64,000 nt of DNA from Ceratopteris richardii (Eukaryota > Streptophyta > Polypodiopsida > Polypodiales > Pteridaceae): NCBI GenBank assembly GCA_020310875.1, contig CM035435.1:68093955-68157954 (forward strand), in the 5' to 3' direction. The notes beneath the pieces are model-generated. The model was not told the origin of the DNA and made no database searches. It saw nothing but the letters and a program-made list of their open reading frames with translations. Position 1 is the stretch's first letter. Every line of letters begins with the position of its first letter. Below, in pieces: positions 1 through 9,386 of this stretch. The position numbers and the translations under genes were made by a program.

Positions 1-47
1 TCTCTCCCGGACCTCATGATAATGTTGTAATGGGGACAAAAATGGTT

Positions 48-95
48 CTAACTTGTCCTTTACAATGTTAACACATGTTTCTATATTCTCGACAG
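48..95 (+). promoter_or_regulatory. Splice-acceptor-like site before frame 1
   Basis: A CTAAC branch-point-like word at 48-52 is followed by a T-rich stretch and CTCGACAG ending at 95, which is 22 nt before the ATG of frame 1. Copy B has the same arrangement before its matching frame (CTTCTAGCAG ending at 36156). Envelope-position genes of plant Gypsy elements are often expressed from spliced RNA. Use of this site is inference. Confidence 0.45.
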
Positions 96-117
96 AACCA
101 GCTAGCAAGCAATAACG

Positions 118-885
118 ATGGCAGAAGCGGGAGGCACCAGTTCCCAGGCAGGGTCCAGCGCACAGATTGTGGACATTGAAACTATTCTTCTGGAACTGCC
201 ACTCACTGAAAGGCCTCAAGAACTTCAAGCGGTGCATGTCCTTCCTATCCAAGACCCTCCTCAGGGACACACTTCTCAAGTGGGGAAACATGCTCATTGG
301 TTCAGTGATGTAGCAGGGCCATTGGGTGACGGCACCTACTTCTGGGAAGCAGAAATTGAATTTAATGGCAAATGGGGACGCTACCACTTTTTCGCTCGGG
401 AATTCGAGAACTATCAGAATGCAGAGGTAATGCGATCAGTTTGGACCAAGGCAGGCCTGGATAGATACTTCAGGGCCCACTTGCCTAAACCTAATTTTCT
501 ATGCTACTCCTATTTTATCAGTACCATCACTCCCAGCAGGGCCAAGGGAGGCGATAGTACTTTTGTACTACCATCATTGTTGCCAGGACACGAACTCAAG
601 AGATTCAAACTAACCCTCAATCTGGTACGGGAGGCATTGAACATGCAAGGTATGCACATTCCCACCGAGAAAGAAACAATGGTCCCGGGTAGGATGAAGC
701 ATAAGGATCTCAATAAATTGAAGGACATGGTGGCAATGACGCCTACCATTGCTCTCCACTTACGAACAGTTATGCAACATTTTGCTTTTCTCGCACAAGA
801 GCGATTCACTATGCCCCCTAAGAAAATATGGTTCAGCTTATACTTGGAAGAAACAGAGAACCTCACCCTCAACATACCGCACTAG
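118..885 (+). CDS. Family X frame 1, unrecognised protein (255 aa)
   Basis: I do not recognise this protein family. The product is soluble-looking, with no signal peptide or membrane segment, and rich in aromatic residues (for example YFWEAEIEFNGKWGRYHFF near residues 74-92). It starts MAEAGGTSSQAG, matching MADTTGTSSRAG at 36193 in copy B; that match supports the start chosen. The frame lies downstream of integrase in the element, the position where Athila-like and other plant Gypsy elements carry envelope-like or extra genes, but nothing envelope-like is seen here. An acceptor-like site lies 22 nt upstream. It is probably a retroelement accessory protein of unknown role. Confidence 0.6.
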   Translation: MAEAGGTSSQAGSSAQIVDIETILLELPLTERPQELQAVHVLPIQDPPQGHTSQVGKHAHWFSDVAGPLGDGTYFWEAEIEFNGKWGRYHFFAREFENYQNAEVMRSVWTKAGLDRYFRAHLPKPNFLCYSYFISTITPSRAKGGDSTFVLPSLLPGHELKRFKLTLNLVREALNMQGMHIPTEKETMVPGRMKHKDLNKLKDMVAMTPTIALHLRTVMQHFAFLAQERFTMPPKKIWFSLYLEETENLTLNIPH

Positions 886-996
886 GTCATCGATCATATA
901 CACCTAGCCCATCAGCGTTGGAATAAGAAGCAGAAAAATGTACTTCACGGCTGTTGTGCCCTAACGAGAATAATTTACAGGTGCCTAGCATATGAC

Positions 997-2259
997 GTGC
1001 CCATTCAAAGAGCACTAGTGTGGTCCAGGGCCCAAGAATTCCAAAGGCGACTATCAACAGCGGGTCCTCCACCGAAGAAGATGAGGGGAGGCGTCCAATT
1101 ACCATGTGCTCAACCAAGGGGAGCCACTACCACACCTGAGGTGACTCCTCCTCAAACTAGGCGTGTTCGGCCATTCACCATTCGTCTTCCCAGACCAAGT
1201 ACAGAAGGACCCAACTTGGTGTTTCCCCCCATTCCATCAGACTTGGAATTTCCACAGGGATTTACTCTCAATGACCTAACGGATGAAGAAGTTGCCAGGC
1301 TGATCTACGAATCTAATCTTGAAACAGGTGCAGACCAGGCCCAGGAACCACACCCCACCACAACAACACCAGCCCCGACACAACCAGTCGTCGTGGAAGT
1401 CGAAGGAGATGAACAAGAAGCAGGAGGAGAAGAAGAAGAAGCCGACGAAGAACAATTTCAAGAATATGATGAACTCTCAGAGCTAGCAAGTGCCCCAACA
1501 TATTCGGCACAAATAAAAAGATTGTACCAAACCATGAAGCGAGTTCAGGAACAACACAAAATGTCACTTGAATCAGGCAAAATGCTCATGAGCCAACTAT
1601 TAGCTGAGGAAGGTGTGGACGATATGTTTATCGAATCCATGAACCTGCACGCAGAGGCAGTCGGCTTGGATGAGGCCATACATGAGGCCATGACATACAT
1701 TAATCGATTTGAGAAACGTGTGCATGCCCGCCCTAGGCGATCTGGAAAACAAATACACATCAATGTATCAGAACCGGAAGGCAACACGCAAACAGAAGAA
1801 CATCAGGAGGAACCACTCTCCCCCCCCACCTCACCTCTCGCTACACAATTCACCTCACCAACCGGCACGACCACGCCATTTTCTACCACCACCACAATTG
1901 TAATGGGAATTCCTCTCTCTCCCGGTATCCAATTTGGAGGAGTTTCCATGCCCACCTTCACGACACTCTTCACAAATATCACTTCCACCCCACCCACTGT
2001 CCCCATCTTTACAGTCACACACACACATGACACAATGGAGTCATCACCCGCCACAGAACCACCCCCACCCCCCACACAATCTCAATCTCCCATACCCCCT
2101 CCACCTACTTCACCATTTGACTCCACCGCATTCACAACTCCCTTCCCCTTCCCCATTCCCCCTGCATCTTCATCTTTACCTGCATCTTTTAATGTAAATA
2201 GTATATTCTTGTCATTACATCATTGTGTATATCAACTCAGCGCGAGTACAGGGATCTAG
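997..2259 (+). CDS. Family X frame 2, acidic and Pro/Thr-rich protein (420 aa)
   Basis: No known family is recognised. Residues 1-85 are basic, with MPIQRALVWSR at the start (copy B: MPIKHALIWSQ at 37063). Residues about 105-165 are acidic with runs of Glu. Residues about 170-250 form the best conserved part (IKRLYQTMKR), shared with copy B (near 37490) and copy C (minus, near 56500). Residues about 268-400 are low-complexity Pro/Thr/Ser, again shared in character with copies B and C. The frame starts 111 nt after frame 1 ends and overlaps frame 3 by 37 nt. The fixed order of conserved core then Pro/Thr tail in three copies argues that it was a real protein; its role is unknown. Confidence 0.55.
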   Translation: MPIQRALVWSRAQEFQRRLSTAGPPPKKMRGGVQLPCAQPRGATTTPEVTPPQTRRVRPFTIRLPRPSTEGPNLVFPPIPSDLEFPQGFTLNDLTDEEVARLIYESNLETGADQAQEPHPTTTTPAPTQPVVVEVEGDEQEAGGEEEEADEEQFQEYDELSELASAPTYSAQIKRLYQTMKRVQEQHKMSLESGKMLMSQLLAEEGVDDMFIESMNLHAEAVGLDEAIHEAMTYINRFEKRVHARPRRSGKQIHINVSEPEGNTQTEEHQEEPLSPPTSPLATQFTSPTGTTTPFSTTTTIVMGIPLSPGIQFGGVSMPTFTTLFTNITSTPPTVPIFTVTHTHDTMESSPATEPPPPPTQSQSPIPPPPTSPFDSTAFTTPFPFPIPPASSSLPASFNVNSIFLSLHHCVYQLSASTGI

Positions 2260-2936
2260 AAAGCCGCCATCAACAGTTGACAACGAATCATCAGAACCTA
2301 CAGAGGCAACTCACAACGCTAGCAGAAGAAAATGCGGAACTCAACCAGCACTACACAACTCTTGAGCAAGCCCATCAAACACTCCTAGAGACACTCCAAC
2401 CATCAGCAGAAACCGGTGTCAAACAACTAGAAGCCTTGCTGGAGGTGTACCAAACAGATAACCTGAGAGTCCGGCGTAATTTAACTCTACTTCGAAAGCA
2501 TATGGCTACAGCACTTGAAGAAAATAAACGGTTGCAGAAACAAAATGAAGAAAACCTGGAAGCAGCCATGGAAGGGTCCCCCCATGAGATCGATCCAGAA
2601 CAGTTCAAAGCAGTTCCCACAGAAACAATGAAAACCATCTTGGAAAGTTATGCGGATTTATTAGACGCACATGATGATTTGGAAAGGGAACGAGATGAGC
2701 TACGTAGCCAGCTCAGGGAAAAGGAGGCTCCAACTAAGGTAATAGAAACGGCCTCGACTTCAGAGGAAGTAAAGGCATTGACAGAGCAGGTGGCTGAACT
2801 CAAGAAAAAGTTATTAGAATATGAAAGGCAGCCCTCCCCAGTTGTGGAACCCGAACCGGAGGATTTAGTACCCATTGAGGTGGATGAAACCTATGAGGAA
2901 CCATACGTTCCTATGCCGATGCCAGGTGGTGCATAG
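2223..2936 (+). CDS. Family X frame 3, coiled-coil protein (237 aa)
   Basis: The protein is almost entirely alpha-helical in character. Heptad-like Leu/Glu/Gln repeats run from about residue 8 to 70, 85 to 125 and 145 to 200 (for example LTTLAEENAELNQHYTTLEQ), ending in an acidic Pro-rich tail. No enzymatic motif is visible. Family Y carries a comparable coiled-coil frame (8265-8914) at the same relative place between the second protease-like segment and the 3' LTR. Coiled coils suggest oligomerisation. What it does in the element is not known; the start is taken as the first Met, although an in-frame Met is not conserved elsewhere in the window. Confidence 0.55.
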   Translation: MCISTQREYRDLESRHQQLTTNHQNLQRQLTTLAEENAELNQHYTTLEQAHQTLLETLQPSAETGVKQLEALLEVYQTDNLRVRRNLTLLRKHMATALEENKRLQKQNEENLEAAMEGSPHEIDPEQFKAVPTETMKTILESYADLLDAHDDLERERDELRSQLREKEAPTKVIETASTSEEVKALTEQVAELKKKLLEYERQPSPVVEPEPEDLVPIEVDETYEEPYVPMPMPGGA

Positions 2937-3023
2937 ACCTCAGAAGGACTGGACATATTAGAAGTTGAAGTACCTGAATGGCTCCAAACACTCGAAAAGA
3001 CAGCAACAACCCATGAAGATAGA

Positions 3024-4136
3024 GTGGCCATTCAAATCCAATTTATGGCAAAGTTAGAAGACATCATCATTAAGTCTGAATACTTTCGAAGCATGTCTCA
3101 TCATTTATGGATCGGCACCAACAATGATCAATATGTGCCATATTGTGTGCTCCTTGCGGATTACAATGCAGAGATTCAACGCAGTTGTGGCAAACCTCCA
3201 ACTTTTGCCACACAATTTGGGCCAGAGGATATCCCAGAAAGTGCAAAGAAAGGCTCTATTTATCAACCAACCTGGAGAATCCGTCTTCTTGAAACCTACC
3301 CGGAAATGGTTCGTACCTGGACTAACATGCCCCTTTTTAAATACAATCCTTGTTATGTTCCAGTATTCCGCCGGCGCACTTGGCCAGAGTTTACAATTGC
3401 TGTCAAGAACGTCAAGGGTTGTGCAAAGTGGTTAAATTATGTTTATCTAGCACCGCCACAAGGCCCTCCCACTGTAAATTACATGATTTCTACCATCAGA
3501 CACTGGAGCACTCGATTACGGAATACCCCCGATGTGATGGCACAAATGTATATGAAAATCTTTGAACTAATGCTAATCACCTTCAGGACGTTCAAGAATA
3601 TTAAAGACCCCCACTTCTCAGGTGTCGGATTTCTTACAGGAAACCAAGATCTGGTATACGACATGAGCACAACCCCATCCATAGAGGTAATATATGCTTG
3701 GCACACCAGAATAAAGTACCTCCCAGCTTGTTTTAAGCAGACATTCGAGGAGATTTTCATAACGGGATTCTGGGAATATCACTCAGAAATATTTGTACCC
3801 AGGCCCTCACATCTCCTCCACTTATTCGCTGTGGAGAGAACCATCCATTCAGAACAAATGCGGGTGCCACATCTAGACGTACCAGGACCAGTGAATTGGG
3901 ATGCATTATTAACAGATCTAACACGGGGGCTCAGATTAGAAGAACATCACCTCGCTTCTGACGTTGTCCAATATTACGTTCAACGAGCATCGAGACAAGG
4001 GTCTGTCAGGGGCGACAGACGCGAGAGTGGGGGGGGTGTTGGCAGCAGTCAGGGAACCGAAGGAGCCACCAGACAAAGAGGGTCGGAACGAAGAGAAACA
4101 AGCAGACACAGTAGCCAAAGAAGATCTGGCAAGTAG
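3024..4136 (+). CDS. Family X frame 4, unrecognised protein running into the LTR (370 aa)
   Basis: No known family is recognised. The body (residues 1-330) is rich in aromatic and basic residues without a signal peptide. A segment near residues 215-300, with the core HSEIFVPRPSHLLHLFA, is matched in copy C (HSEVFISRPTHLLQLFA, minus, near 55620) and in copy D (minus, 18830-19206). The last 40 or so residues are an Arg/Ser/Gly-rich tail encoded by the polypurine tract and the first 100 nt of the 3' LTR. The frame therefore ends inside the LTR, so its stop and 3' end are LTR-supplied. Role unknown. Confidence 0.55.
   Translation: MAIQIQFMAKLEDIIIKSEYFRSMSHHLWIGTNNDQYVPYCVLLADYNAEIQRSCGKPPTFATQFGPEDIPESAKKGSIYQPTWRIRLLETYPEMVRTWTNMPLFKYNPCYVPVFRRRTWPEFTIAVKNVKGCAKWLNYVYLAPPQGPPTVNYMISTIRHWSTRLRNTPDVMAQMYMKIFELMLITFRTFKNIKDPHFSGVGFLTGNQDLVYDMSTTPSIEVIYAWHTRIKYLPACFKQTFEEIFITGFWEYHSEIFVPRPSHLLHLFAVERTIHSEQMRVPHLDVPGPVNWDALLTDLTRGLRLEEHHLASDVVQYYVQRASRQGSVRGDRRESGGGVGSSQGTEGATRQRGSERRETSRHSSQRRSGK
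4023..4036 (+). other. Polypurine tract of copy A
   Basis: GAGAGTGGGGGGG sits directly before the TGTTGGCAGCAG start of the LTR. The same arrangement appears on the minus strand in copies C (55379-55393) and D (18785-18797), which fixes the LTR boundary. It is the expected primer for plus-strand synthesis. Confidence 0.8.
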
Positions 4137-4467
4137 GCCACCTAAATTTTTTAGACATCAAGGAGTGGAGCACACAAGAAGAAAGAGCAAGTAGGGAGCT
4201 CAAAGATGTGTACGACAAATCAACAGAGAAAATCCCTACACAAATAGTGATTTTAATCACTAAAAACCATTGTAAATACCATTTCGTATTTTTGTAGCTC
4301 CATTTTGTGCAAGCCAAGGAGTCGTTGAGCTTGAGGAGCCTTAGAAGTGCCCACATATCAATTTTCATATTTTTTAGATCTCGTTTGAGCCCTCAAAAGA
4401 GCCTTGGAACCTAATTTTTAACTAGGCCGGACACTAGGTTTGGACAGGGCCAAAGCTAGTCAAAAAC

Positions 4468-4490
4468 TATAAAAGGAGCTAGAGAGCTCA
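4468..4490 (+). promoter_or_regulatory. LTR TATA box and conserved downstream block
   Basis: TATAAAAG is followed by GAGCTAGAGAGCTC, a short inverted repeat (GAGCT, AGAG, AGCTC). The same pair appears in copies B (19558), C (minus, TATAAATA at 55009-55016) and D (minus, 18391-18397). The spacing places the block at the expected transcription start. Confidence 0.65.
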
Positions 4491-4582
4491 TTTTTGGGGG
4501 CTAGATTGTAATTGAAAGGAACTTGTAAGAGCTTTTTGAAAGTGATGTAAGAACTCCATTGCTTCTCACTCTTTGTCTTGCC

Positions 4583-4622
4583 GTGTGTGCGCGTGTGTGT
4601 GTATGTGTGTGCATGTTTGTGT
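4583..4622 (+). repeat. Alternating TG/GC tract in the LTR
   Basis: This is an alternating pyrimidine-purine run in the downstream part of the LTR, present at the same place in LTRs B (19673-19715), C (54850-54881) and D (18269-18291). Confidence 0.8.
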
Positions 4623-4732
4623 GCTTCTCACTCACGCACTTGTGCCTCCACTTGCTCGAGGTCTTCATACCATCCTCACGTCTTCCCGGATTGACATTAA
4701 AGGAGGTGCTACTCATCACTGAGCTACAATGT

Positions 4733-5182
4733 ATCTTAGCCCAACTAGCAGACGAAGGAAAACTAGATCATCCAATAGCCTATGTGAGCAGACAATTAAA
4801 CCAAGCTGAACGAAATTACACCTCAATTGAGCGAGAAGGCCTAGGGATGGTCTACGTTGTAAAGAAATTTAGACATTACCTCTTAGTAAACAAGTTCAAG
4901 CTCTTTATTGATCACCAACATCTATTATACTTGGTCAATAAACCTTGTAATACTAGAAGGCCAGTCAAATGGTTTCTATTTCTAATGAAATTTGATTTTG
5001 AGGTAGTAGTCAAGAAGTGCAATACTCATGTAAGATATGATCATTTGTCCAGGATGACCCACAAAGAACCACCAATAGGATTAGTGGATGAAATACTAGA
5101 TACATATTTATTTAACCTAGACTTATGTCCTAAATGGGCTAAAAACTGGTACCTATACTCACTGATGGGTCAAGTCATATGA
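4733..5182 (+). pseudogene. Y1 RNase H remnant
   Basis: The segment shows the typical Gypsy RNase H motifs HPIAYVSRQLN, ERNYTSIEREGLGMVY and FKLFIDHQHLLYLVNKP, ending DHLSRM. In life it would degrade genomic RNA during reverse transcription. The amino-terminal part is missing because family X sequence begins there. Broken copy. Confidence 0.8.
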
Positions 5183-6580
5183 TCAATGCAACTAGAGACA
5201 AAGAACTTTGGAAAGTAAGGAACCTACACATAGTTACTAGAAGCTTATATTACAAGGACTCCATTAGAGTACTTTTAAGATGTGCCGAAGATGAGGAAAT
5301 AAGTAGCCTAAGAAAACTTGCCCATGAGAACAAATGGAGAAAATCTAAAGGAGTTAGTGGAACCACACAGGAGTTAAAGAGACAAGGAGTGTATTGGCTG
5401 AGTATACAGAAAGATGTACATGAATATATAGCAAACTATCATGTGTGTCAAGTTTCGATCCCACATGACCATTCATCATTGTGTTATTCGATTATAGTAC
5501 CTGATTTGAGTGAAATACTTGCGATTACTTGAACACATGAACATATCCAGAAGGAGCTAGCATAGCAAGAAAAAAAAATCCCTAGAAGAATAGAGCAAAG
5601 ACTATTGCAATTGTTCAAGTGGGGAAGGAATAATCAACTATGATTGAGCATGCATGAAGGAGAATATCTTCCCATATTACAGATGGTGCATGCAAGAGGA
5701 GTTGGAGGTCATTTTTCAGCCAACAAGACTGCTAAAGTGATTCTCTTTGCAAGCTTATGGTGGCCAACACTATGTATGCATGCCAAAACTTATGTGTGAA
5801 GTTGTGATGTATGCCAATGAACCAAGTATCCAATACGATGCGATGACATGCCTTTGAGACCAATTCTTAGTGCAAGAGCTTTCTCTAGATGGGGAATAGA
5901 CTTCATTGGTCCCATTAATCCCCTAGCAAGAGGATCCCATGCAGAGTTCATCATAGTATCCATAGACTACTTGACTAAGTGGGTAGAAGCTAAAGCCATT
6001 AGGAAGAATGATGCCTAAACAACTGCAAAGTTCTTATTTGAAAACATTTTCACTAGATTTTGACTACCTATAGAGATTGTAAGTGATAGCGGTTCACACT
6101 TCATTAACGAAGTCATTGATTCACTCATGAATGAATTTCAATAATTCTTAAAAATTCGGCACCCTATCACCCACAATCTAGTGGACAAGTGAAGAGTTCA
6201 AAAAAAGTTTTATGCATGGTTCTTACCAAAATAGTTAACAATGGAAGATCTGACTGGGATAAACAATTGCATCATGCAATTTGGGCATTTATGCTGTTAA
6301 GCGGAGACAAAAAGATTATTATGTTGCTCACATAAAAGATAAAGGTCTTAGAATTGGAGATTTAGTGCTTGTTTACACTTTGAAACAACATGCAAAGAAC
6401 GACAACAAAGAGGATATGGTCCTCTGATCATAAATTGAATTTGCTCTGGTGGATCCATAAATTTAGCAAACTTAGATGGAGATATACTATCCAATTACAT
6501 AAGTGGATGCAGATTGAAAAAGTACATGGAACCGCTAATGGAGAGAATGTTGACTACACTCTTAGGGGCAAAAAATAGTA
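5183..6580 (+). pseudogene. Y1 integrase remnant
   Basis: A first zinc-binding-like stretch (LKRQGVYWLSIQKDVHEYIA, then HVCQ) lies at about 5260-5460. A second HHCC-like stretch (GGHFSANKTAKV, WWPTL, CDVCQ) lies at about 5690-5820. The catalytic core follows (GIDFIGP, DYLTKWVEAKA, SDSGSHF; about 5895-6100). The tail ends with IGDLVLVYTLKQH near 6355. Integrase inserts element DNA into the host genome. The copy is heavily broken. Two successive zinc-binding-like stretches are unusual. Confidence 0.75.
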
Positions 6581-6699
6581 AAAAAGAGGAGTGAATGAGA
6601 GAAGAAGCGAGACTTGAAGCCCTAGAGAGAATTTAAAAATGTAAGGAATGGATCAGAGAATGTGATGAGAGATACTTATGAGGTGAAGCCCCCATTCCC

Positions 6700-7185
6700 A
6701 TGGAAAATTATCATGCCACAAACATCAAAACCCTAGGAAACATACCAAGACAACCTTATCTAAACCTAGGAATTGGAAAGGAAGAATCTCATTTGGTTGA
6801 TTATTTAGTCGATACAGGAGAAGCCTTGAGTAGTGCTTGGGCTTCTTTAATTGAAAAAATAAAGATGCCACTCACTCCAACAAAAACTTATATGATACGG
6901 ATTGGAGGGAAACTCATTAAGTGCCTAGGAGAAGTAACCCTATCATTACCCTATCAACATTTTTGTTTTCCAAAGATGCATAGATACACAACACCACAAA
7001 AGATAGTAGTCCAACTACTATATCGTGCAGTCAAGAAAATTGGAAATCAAATCAATATGACACCATATGTGCAAGAACGACTCTTTCAAGCTAAAAAGAA
7101 ATGGGGAATTAGAAAGTCTTTGAATGCAAGTATAGCTTTGAACTTTCTCATCTATCATGCATTGAAAATAAGAGAATATTTATGA
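6700..7185 (+). pseudogene. Second retropepsin-like segment of Y1, downstream of integrase
   Basis: The reading YLVDTGEALSSAWASL, followed about 30 residues later by MIRIGGKLIKCLGEVTLSL, has the layout of a retropepsin: DTG, a helix-like stretch, then a Gly-rich strand pair. The related segment of copy B (34715-35119) is clearer, with TLIDSGAATSAV and ending LVLGQD. The usual Gypsy protease lies before RT and is seen separately in Y2 at about 63740. Protease ancestry is inferred from motif layout only; activity cannot be judged. Confidence 0.5.
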
Positions 7186-7188
7186 GAG

Positions 7189-7554
7189 ATGTCATCCACT
7201 ATGGAAATGGCAAAGTATGTCAAATCGGCCATAGTTGCAAAGAAGAAACATGGCATGGCGATTGTGGATGAGGAAGGAACATGTGCTAGACCCGTGATGA
7301 GAGGGTCCAAAAGACGGATGGAATTTGAAGAGGTGTCCACCATGCCATATGGCAAAAGAACTCATTTGGTTCCGAAATCAACTTTGGCTCAACCGCCCCC
7401 CATCATGGAAGCCAAGTTACAAGAGGCTCTTCAAGCCACTCATACATACACAGAGGGGCACATCAATCTTATAATCCAAGGACATCATTATAGGAAGATG
7501 AGCGAGGGCAAAGACAAGAAAAAGATTGGAAAAATATTACCTAAAATGACTTGA
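7189..7554 (+). pseudogene. Y1 downstream frame, unrecognised (121 aa)
   Basis: A basic Lys-rich frame directly follows the second protease-like segment. No motif or family is recognised. The region 7555-8264 continues in the same style, with charged helical scraps and many breaks. It may be the degraded counterpart of the family X module, but I see no direct match. Confidence 0.3.
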
Positions 7555-8264
7555 TACAAAGAACTGGGCCTAGAAAATTCAAGTTCATACTGAGGATTAA
7601 ATGAGAAAGATGAACAATCAACAATCAATGCTGATCTAAACACTAATATTAATGATGATGGTCAATGGGATGAATTGGAACAGATGGTGGATTAACAAGA
7701 AGCATTCAATAAGCCAAAAGAAATGACAAAGAGTGCAGCCAAAGAAGAAATCATAAGGTCTCTTAAAATGGATAACACACATACAATCCAAATGAGTGAG
7801 ACAACCAGATTAGAGTTTTAAGAAGACACATTAGAAGGAGGCAAAACTTGAATCCATCCCAAGAATGAAGCCCAACGAGACATAGAAATAAAGAATGATG
7901 AACCTATCATTCCTATTAGGTTTATGGCAGAGCCGTCTCCAATGGATTGCATCATGCAAGTAGTAGCACAAAAGTAGTCCCCGAGAAAGAGGTTGAGACA
8001 AACATCCAATTATAGGTCCGACAACCATTCAATGACACGGTGCATACTAACAAAGGCAAATATGTGTTAACTGGAAAACCTCCACTCATACCTAAAACCT
8101 AGATTAATGTGGACGTGGCACAATTGAAATTGGTAATCATCCATATGATTCAGAGTGCCATGGATACCCAAAAACAACTCTTGAAAGAGGATAAATAATA
8201 TGAGCAAGAACATATAGAGAAAAATTAATTCAAAGCATTAAGTGAGAAATTTTTAGATCAGGTA

Positions 8265-8914
8265 TTGAAGACCCAACAAGAGCTCAAGACGAAGAAAGCA
8301 AAATTGATTGTAGCAACAAAGCAAACCAGTGCATTAAAAATTGAGAATGCTACTTTAAAGACTCAAGCTGATGAATTGAAGGATGACTATGAGAGAGTGC
8401 ATCAAGAGAATATGGAGCTCCAAAAGAAATATGATAAAGGTGAAGTAGAAAAGGCACGTCTCACGAATAGAAGGAAGATTTTGGAGACACATATAAAAGG
8501 GTACATGGAAGATGTCGATTCATTAAGAATTCAAAATAAAGAGTTAATGACATTATTATTGCTTAATCAATCAATCGAGGCATCCACATCATTAATTGAA
8601 GAAATTCAAATCCTCAAAACACAACTAGATACATATGTAGATCTGTTACAAATAGAACAAACACTCCATATGCAATGGGAGTGGAAATATGCTCACGACA
8701 CAATGGAACCAAGAGGAAAATGGAAAGAAGCATTGAAAAATACACAGAACAATGCAAGAAAGATGCATATCAACTTCATGACTTATGTGAAAGCAAAATC
8801 AAAGTCGAAAAAGAGCTCCAAGAAGTACACATACAAGATAAATATAAAGATGAAATCATTGCCAAATTACAAGCTCAATTAATGAAGATTAAGAGTGATA
8901 AAGCGATTGAGTAG
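8265..8914 (+). pseudogene. Y1 coiled-coil frame (205 aa)
   Basis: The protein is Lys/Glu/Leu-rich with heptad-like repeats over most of its length (IENATLKTQADELKDDYERV near residues 25-45). It lies between the second protease-like segment and the 3' LTR, the same place as the coiled-coil frame 3 of family X. Sequence identity between the two is too low to claim homology by eye; the shared position and character suggest a common role. From 8915 to 9386 I see no further coding signal beyond short scraps. Confidence 0.45.
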
Positions 8915-9386
8915 ACGAACATGGGGACACCAGTAGTGCAAGGAACAACCCTAGCTACTGAGGAGAATGAGGTATGCCCTCTTTCTCCCCCAATTGTTCA
9001 ATTACCAATACAAGATCAACATGAGACAAAAGTCAATGACAGTCCAATCTCATACACTACAAAGCTAGACTAGAGAAATAGGCACTACTAGTGTTGCATA
9101 TGACCCAAAACTTTGAAGATGCAATTGTACGTGTAATTAAAGATTCAAGAATAAATAGCAAGGATCTTGATCGAATAATAAATCCATTTAATGTACTGTA
9201 TGGTATTATTAAGGAGCAAACTAGGAGATATATCGAGAAAACTACCCAATAGGATTTGGACCAAGATCTCAATTTTAAAGCTACTACTTTAAGCAAGATC
9301 AGGAGATGCTAATATTATCGTGGATGTGTGTGTAGCCAACAAGGATAATATAGCAACCGTAGTGTATGAATGTAAGGCATACCAAG

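Larger units (their letters stand above)
1..4730 (+). mobile_element. Gypsy family X, copy A: 3' part with four-frame module and 3' LTR
   Basis: This is the 3' part of an LTR retrotransposon whose 5' part lies left of the window. It holds a splice-acceptor-like site, four open frames (255, 420, 237 and 370 codons), a G-rich polypurine tract and a complete 3' LTR. Membership of a Gypsy element is inferred from copy B, where matching frames follow gag, an integrase tail and a second protease-like segment behind an LTR of the same family. The module looks almost whole, with perhaps one to three breaks. The right end abuts family Y RNase H, so copy A sits in, or replaced part of, the Y1 element. 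Confidence 0.8.
4037..4730 (+). repeat. Family X 3' LTR, copy A
   Basis: This LTR of about 694 bp begins TGTTGGCAGCAG. It contains TATAAAAG at 4468, the block AGCTAGAGAGCTC just downstream, a TG/GC-rich alternating tract and a 3' end resembling the GTGCTAGAGTAACA end of the LTR of copy B. Four LTRs of this family are present in the window (A, B, C and D). Confidence 0.8.

Noticed and set aside
4559-4719. Frame start with a Cys/Val-rich hydrophobic stretch resembling a signal peptide
   Set aside because: It is translation of the LTR TG/GC tract; the RNase H text starts only after it.
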